From Anderseniella sp963698275 (lineage in GTDB: Bacteria; Pseudomonadota; Alphaproteobacteria; Rhizobiales; Aestuariivirgaceae), in assembly GCA_963698275.1 (NCBI GenBank), contig CAVOQE010000007.1, forward strand, positions 1 through 64,000: 64,000 nucleotides of DNA. Direction: 5' to 3'. The notes beneath the pieces were generated by a model. That model worked only from the letters and a program-made list of their open reading frames with translations, did no database searches and had not been told where the DNA came from. Of the stretch, positions 62,859-64,000 are shown piece after piece. How positions within the stretch are numbered: position 1 is the first letter of the stretch; each line of letters starts with the position of its first letter. Both the position numbers and the translations under genes were made by a program.

Positions 62859-64000
62859 TCATCCTTCCCGGGCAAACAGTTGCCGGGCCATGATACCGAC
62901 GCGGGTTTCTATTTCCTCACACGCGTCAAGGATCAGGTCTTCGCGGAAGCGCGGGCCGACGATCTGCACGCCTACCGGCAAGCCGTCATTGTAGTTGGCG
63001 GCTATATTGCCCGCCGGCAGGCCGGTGTAATTGAAGGCAATCGAGTAAATGCCGGCCTCAAGCGTTTCCCTGACACCTTCGACACCTTGTGCATCCCGGT
63101 CCCATTCATAGGTCGGCTTGGGCAGGAACGGGGTCAGCACCAGCGGATAATCCTGGAACATCAGGTTGAACTGGCGATGGTAGTAGTTGCGCTTCGCCAT
63201 GGCCAGCAGCAGGTCCTTGCCTTCATGCGGCGCAAACACCTTGTAGTAGTCGGCAAAGATCTTTTTCAGGGTATCGGACCCTTGCTTGGCGATCTCGTCA
63301 CCCAGCAACGCCTTGACCTCGCCAAACAGCGACCGGGCACCATCGAGCGCGCATTCCCGCAATTCCGGCATGTCGGCCTCAACCACCTCATAACCGGCAT
63401 CTGCCAGGCAGTCGCGGGCGGTATCCAGTGCCTTTTCAACCGCCGGGTGCAGATCAAACTCGTACATGTTTTTGGTAAAGGCGACTTTGGGCTTGCCGTC
63501 CAGTGCCGGTCCGTCGAACGGCATCGGCACCATCCACGGATCATGCGGGTCATATTCCACCAGGGCGCGCATGCCGGCCCGCACGTCCTTTACTTCACGT
63601 GCGATGACGCCCTGCACCGACATGATCTGCGCCAGCAGGCCGCGTTCGGCGGTTTGCGACGGGTTCCAGGCCGGCACCCGTCCAAGACCGGGCTTGACCG
63701 TTGCCGACCCGGTTGCAGCGGCGGGATAGCGAAGCGAACCGCCGATATCATTGCCGTGTGCGATCGGCCCCATGCCTGCCATGACCGCTGAAGAAGCACC
63801 TCCCGATGATCCCCCGGATGAGGCCCAGTCGTTCCAGGGAGAAAACGTGCGGCCATGCAGTTCGTTGGACGTGGTGGCGCGGAAGGAGAATTCCGGCGTG
63901 TTGGTACGCCCGATAATGATTGCGCCGGCTTTCTTGAAATTGCGGACAACCGGTGAATCATCAGGCGCAATGATGTTCTTGTAGGCCTCGACCCCGTTGG
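62859..64000 (-). CDS. Amidase-signature enzyme, 5' end beyond the window
   Basis: The frame is open to the right edge, so at least 380 residues are seen and the N-terminus is missing. Motifs are IIGRTNTPEFSFRATTSNELHG, the amidase signature SSGGSSGGASSAVMAGMGP and GNDIGGSLRYPAA with the nucleophilic serine; the remaining catalytic lysine should lie outside the window. Late features are LDACEEIETRVG and LPVGVQIVGPRFRED. GatA/AtzF-type amidases hydrolyse amides or ureas in the cytoplasm. It precedes the M81 gene in the same direction. The substrate is unknown. Confidence 0.92.
   Translation of the reverse strand, partial: NGVEAYKNIIAPDDSPVVRNFKKAGAIIIGRTNTPEFSFRATTSNELHGRTFSPWNDWASSGGSSGGASSAVMAGMGPIAHGNDIGGSLRYPAAATGSATVKPGLGRVPAWNPSQTAERGLLAQIMSVQGVIAREVKDVRAGMRALVEYDPHDPWMVPMPFDGPALDGKPKVAFTKNMYEFDLHPAVEKALDTARDCLADAGYEVVEADMPELRECALDGARSLFGEVKALLGDEIAKQGSDTLKKIFADYYKVFAPHEGKDLLLAMAKRNYYHRQFNLMFQDYPLVLTPFLPKPTYEWDRDAQGVEGVRETLEAGIYSIAFNYTGLPAGNIAANYNDGLPVGVQIVGPRFREDLILDACEEIETRVGIMARQLFAREG

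Overview
The window comes from a GC-rich alphaproteobacterium, probably of the Hyphomicrobiales/Rhodobacterales type. Evidence for this is a Shemin-pathway 5-aminolevulinate synthase, a heterotetrameric sarcosine oxidase operon with a divergent GlxA-type AraC regulator, one TAXI-TRAP, one Tct-type and two ABC uptake systems, and alphaproteobacterial palindromic intergenic repeats. Apart from the first 6.4 kb it reads as a catabolic chromosome segment built from substrate-specific uptake-plus-oxidation cassettes.

Layout. 1-6.4 kb is an accessory island, partly AT-rich. It holds a MerR-like HTH protein, a stand-alone S74-chaperone-like protein with three SDxRxK sites, a secreted SUMF1-domain protein, an orphan membrane protein, a HigB-like toxin with a HigA-HTH/ImmA-IrrE fusion partner, and a two-gene cassette of a thymidylate-synthase/dCMP-hydroxymethylase homologue (interrupted by one in-frame TAA) plus an alpha-glutamyl/putrescinyl thymine pyrophosphorylase clade 3 homologue. 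6.8-13.1 kb is soxBDAG with its regulator; soxA carries five +1 frame shifts as sequenced. 13.1-18.6 kb has a small secreted protein, tRNA-Arg(CCG), a TAXI-TRAP transporter and hemA. 18.6-19.3 kb is a recombination scar with a palindromic repeat, an orphan ORF and a duplicated piece of the hemA 3' end. 19.3-29.1 kb is one catabolic locus: a TPP enzyme (frameshifted), an M20 amidohydrolase, a metal-dependent amidohydrolase and a dipeptide-type ABC importer.

29.1-38.6 kb is a divergent betaine/N-methyl-amino-acid-like locus around an RpiR regulator and a 12-bp palindrome. Leftward lie RpiR, a Rieske oxygenase and a carboxymuconolactone-decarboxylase-like protein. Rightward lie a dimethylglycine/sarcosine-dehydrogenase-like flavoprotein (frameshifted), an MDR oxidoreductase, two enolase-superfamily racemases and a class III aminotransferase. 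38.6-43.7 kb is an RND efflux pair with a divergent TetR regulator and a 48-bp concentric palindrome. 43.7-45 kb has an AAC(3)-type acetyltransferase, a small membrane protein and tRNA-Asn. 45.3-53.1 kb is a branched-chain-type ABC importer with an acyl-CoA ligase and, across an IS3-type scar, an acyl-CoA dehydrogenase. 54.1-61.3 kb is a SauS/SauT-like acid-activation and aldehyde-forming pair with a TctABC importer and a LacI regulator. The window ends in an M81 (MlrC-like) peptidase and a partial amidase.

The genes mostly work as import-and-degrade modules for small nitrogenous or acidic organics, each with its own local regulator. Four genes are broken as sequenced (TS-like, soxA, the TPP enzyme, the DMGDH-like gene). 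Most of the shifts can be explained by one extra or missing base, often in a short homopolymer, so sequencing or assembly error must be excluded before they are called pseudogenes.
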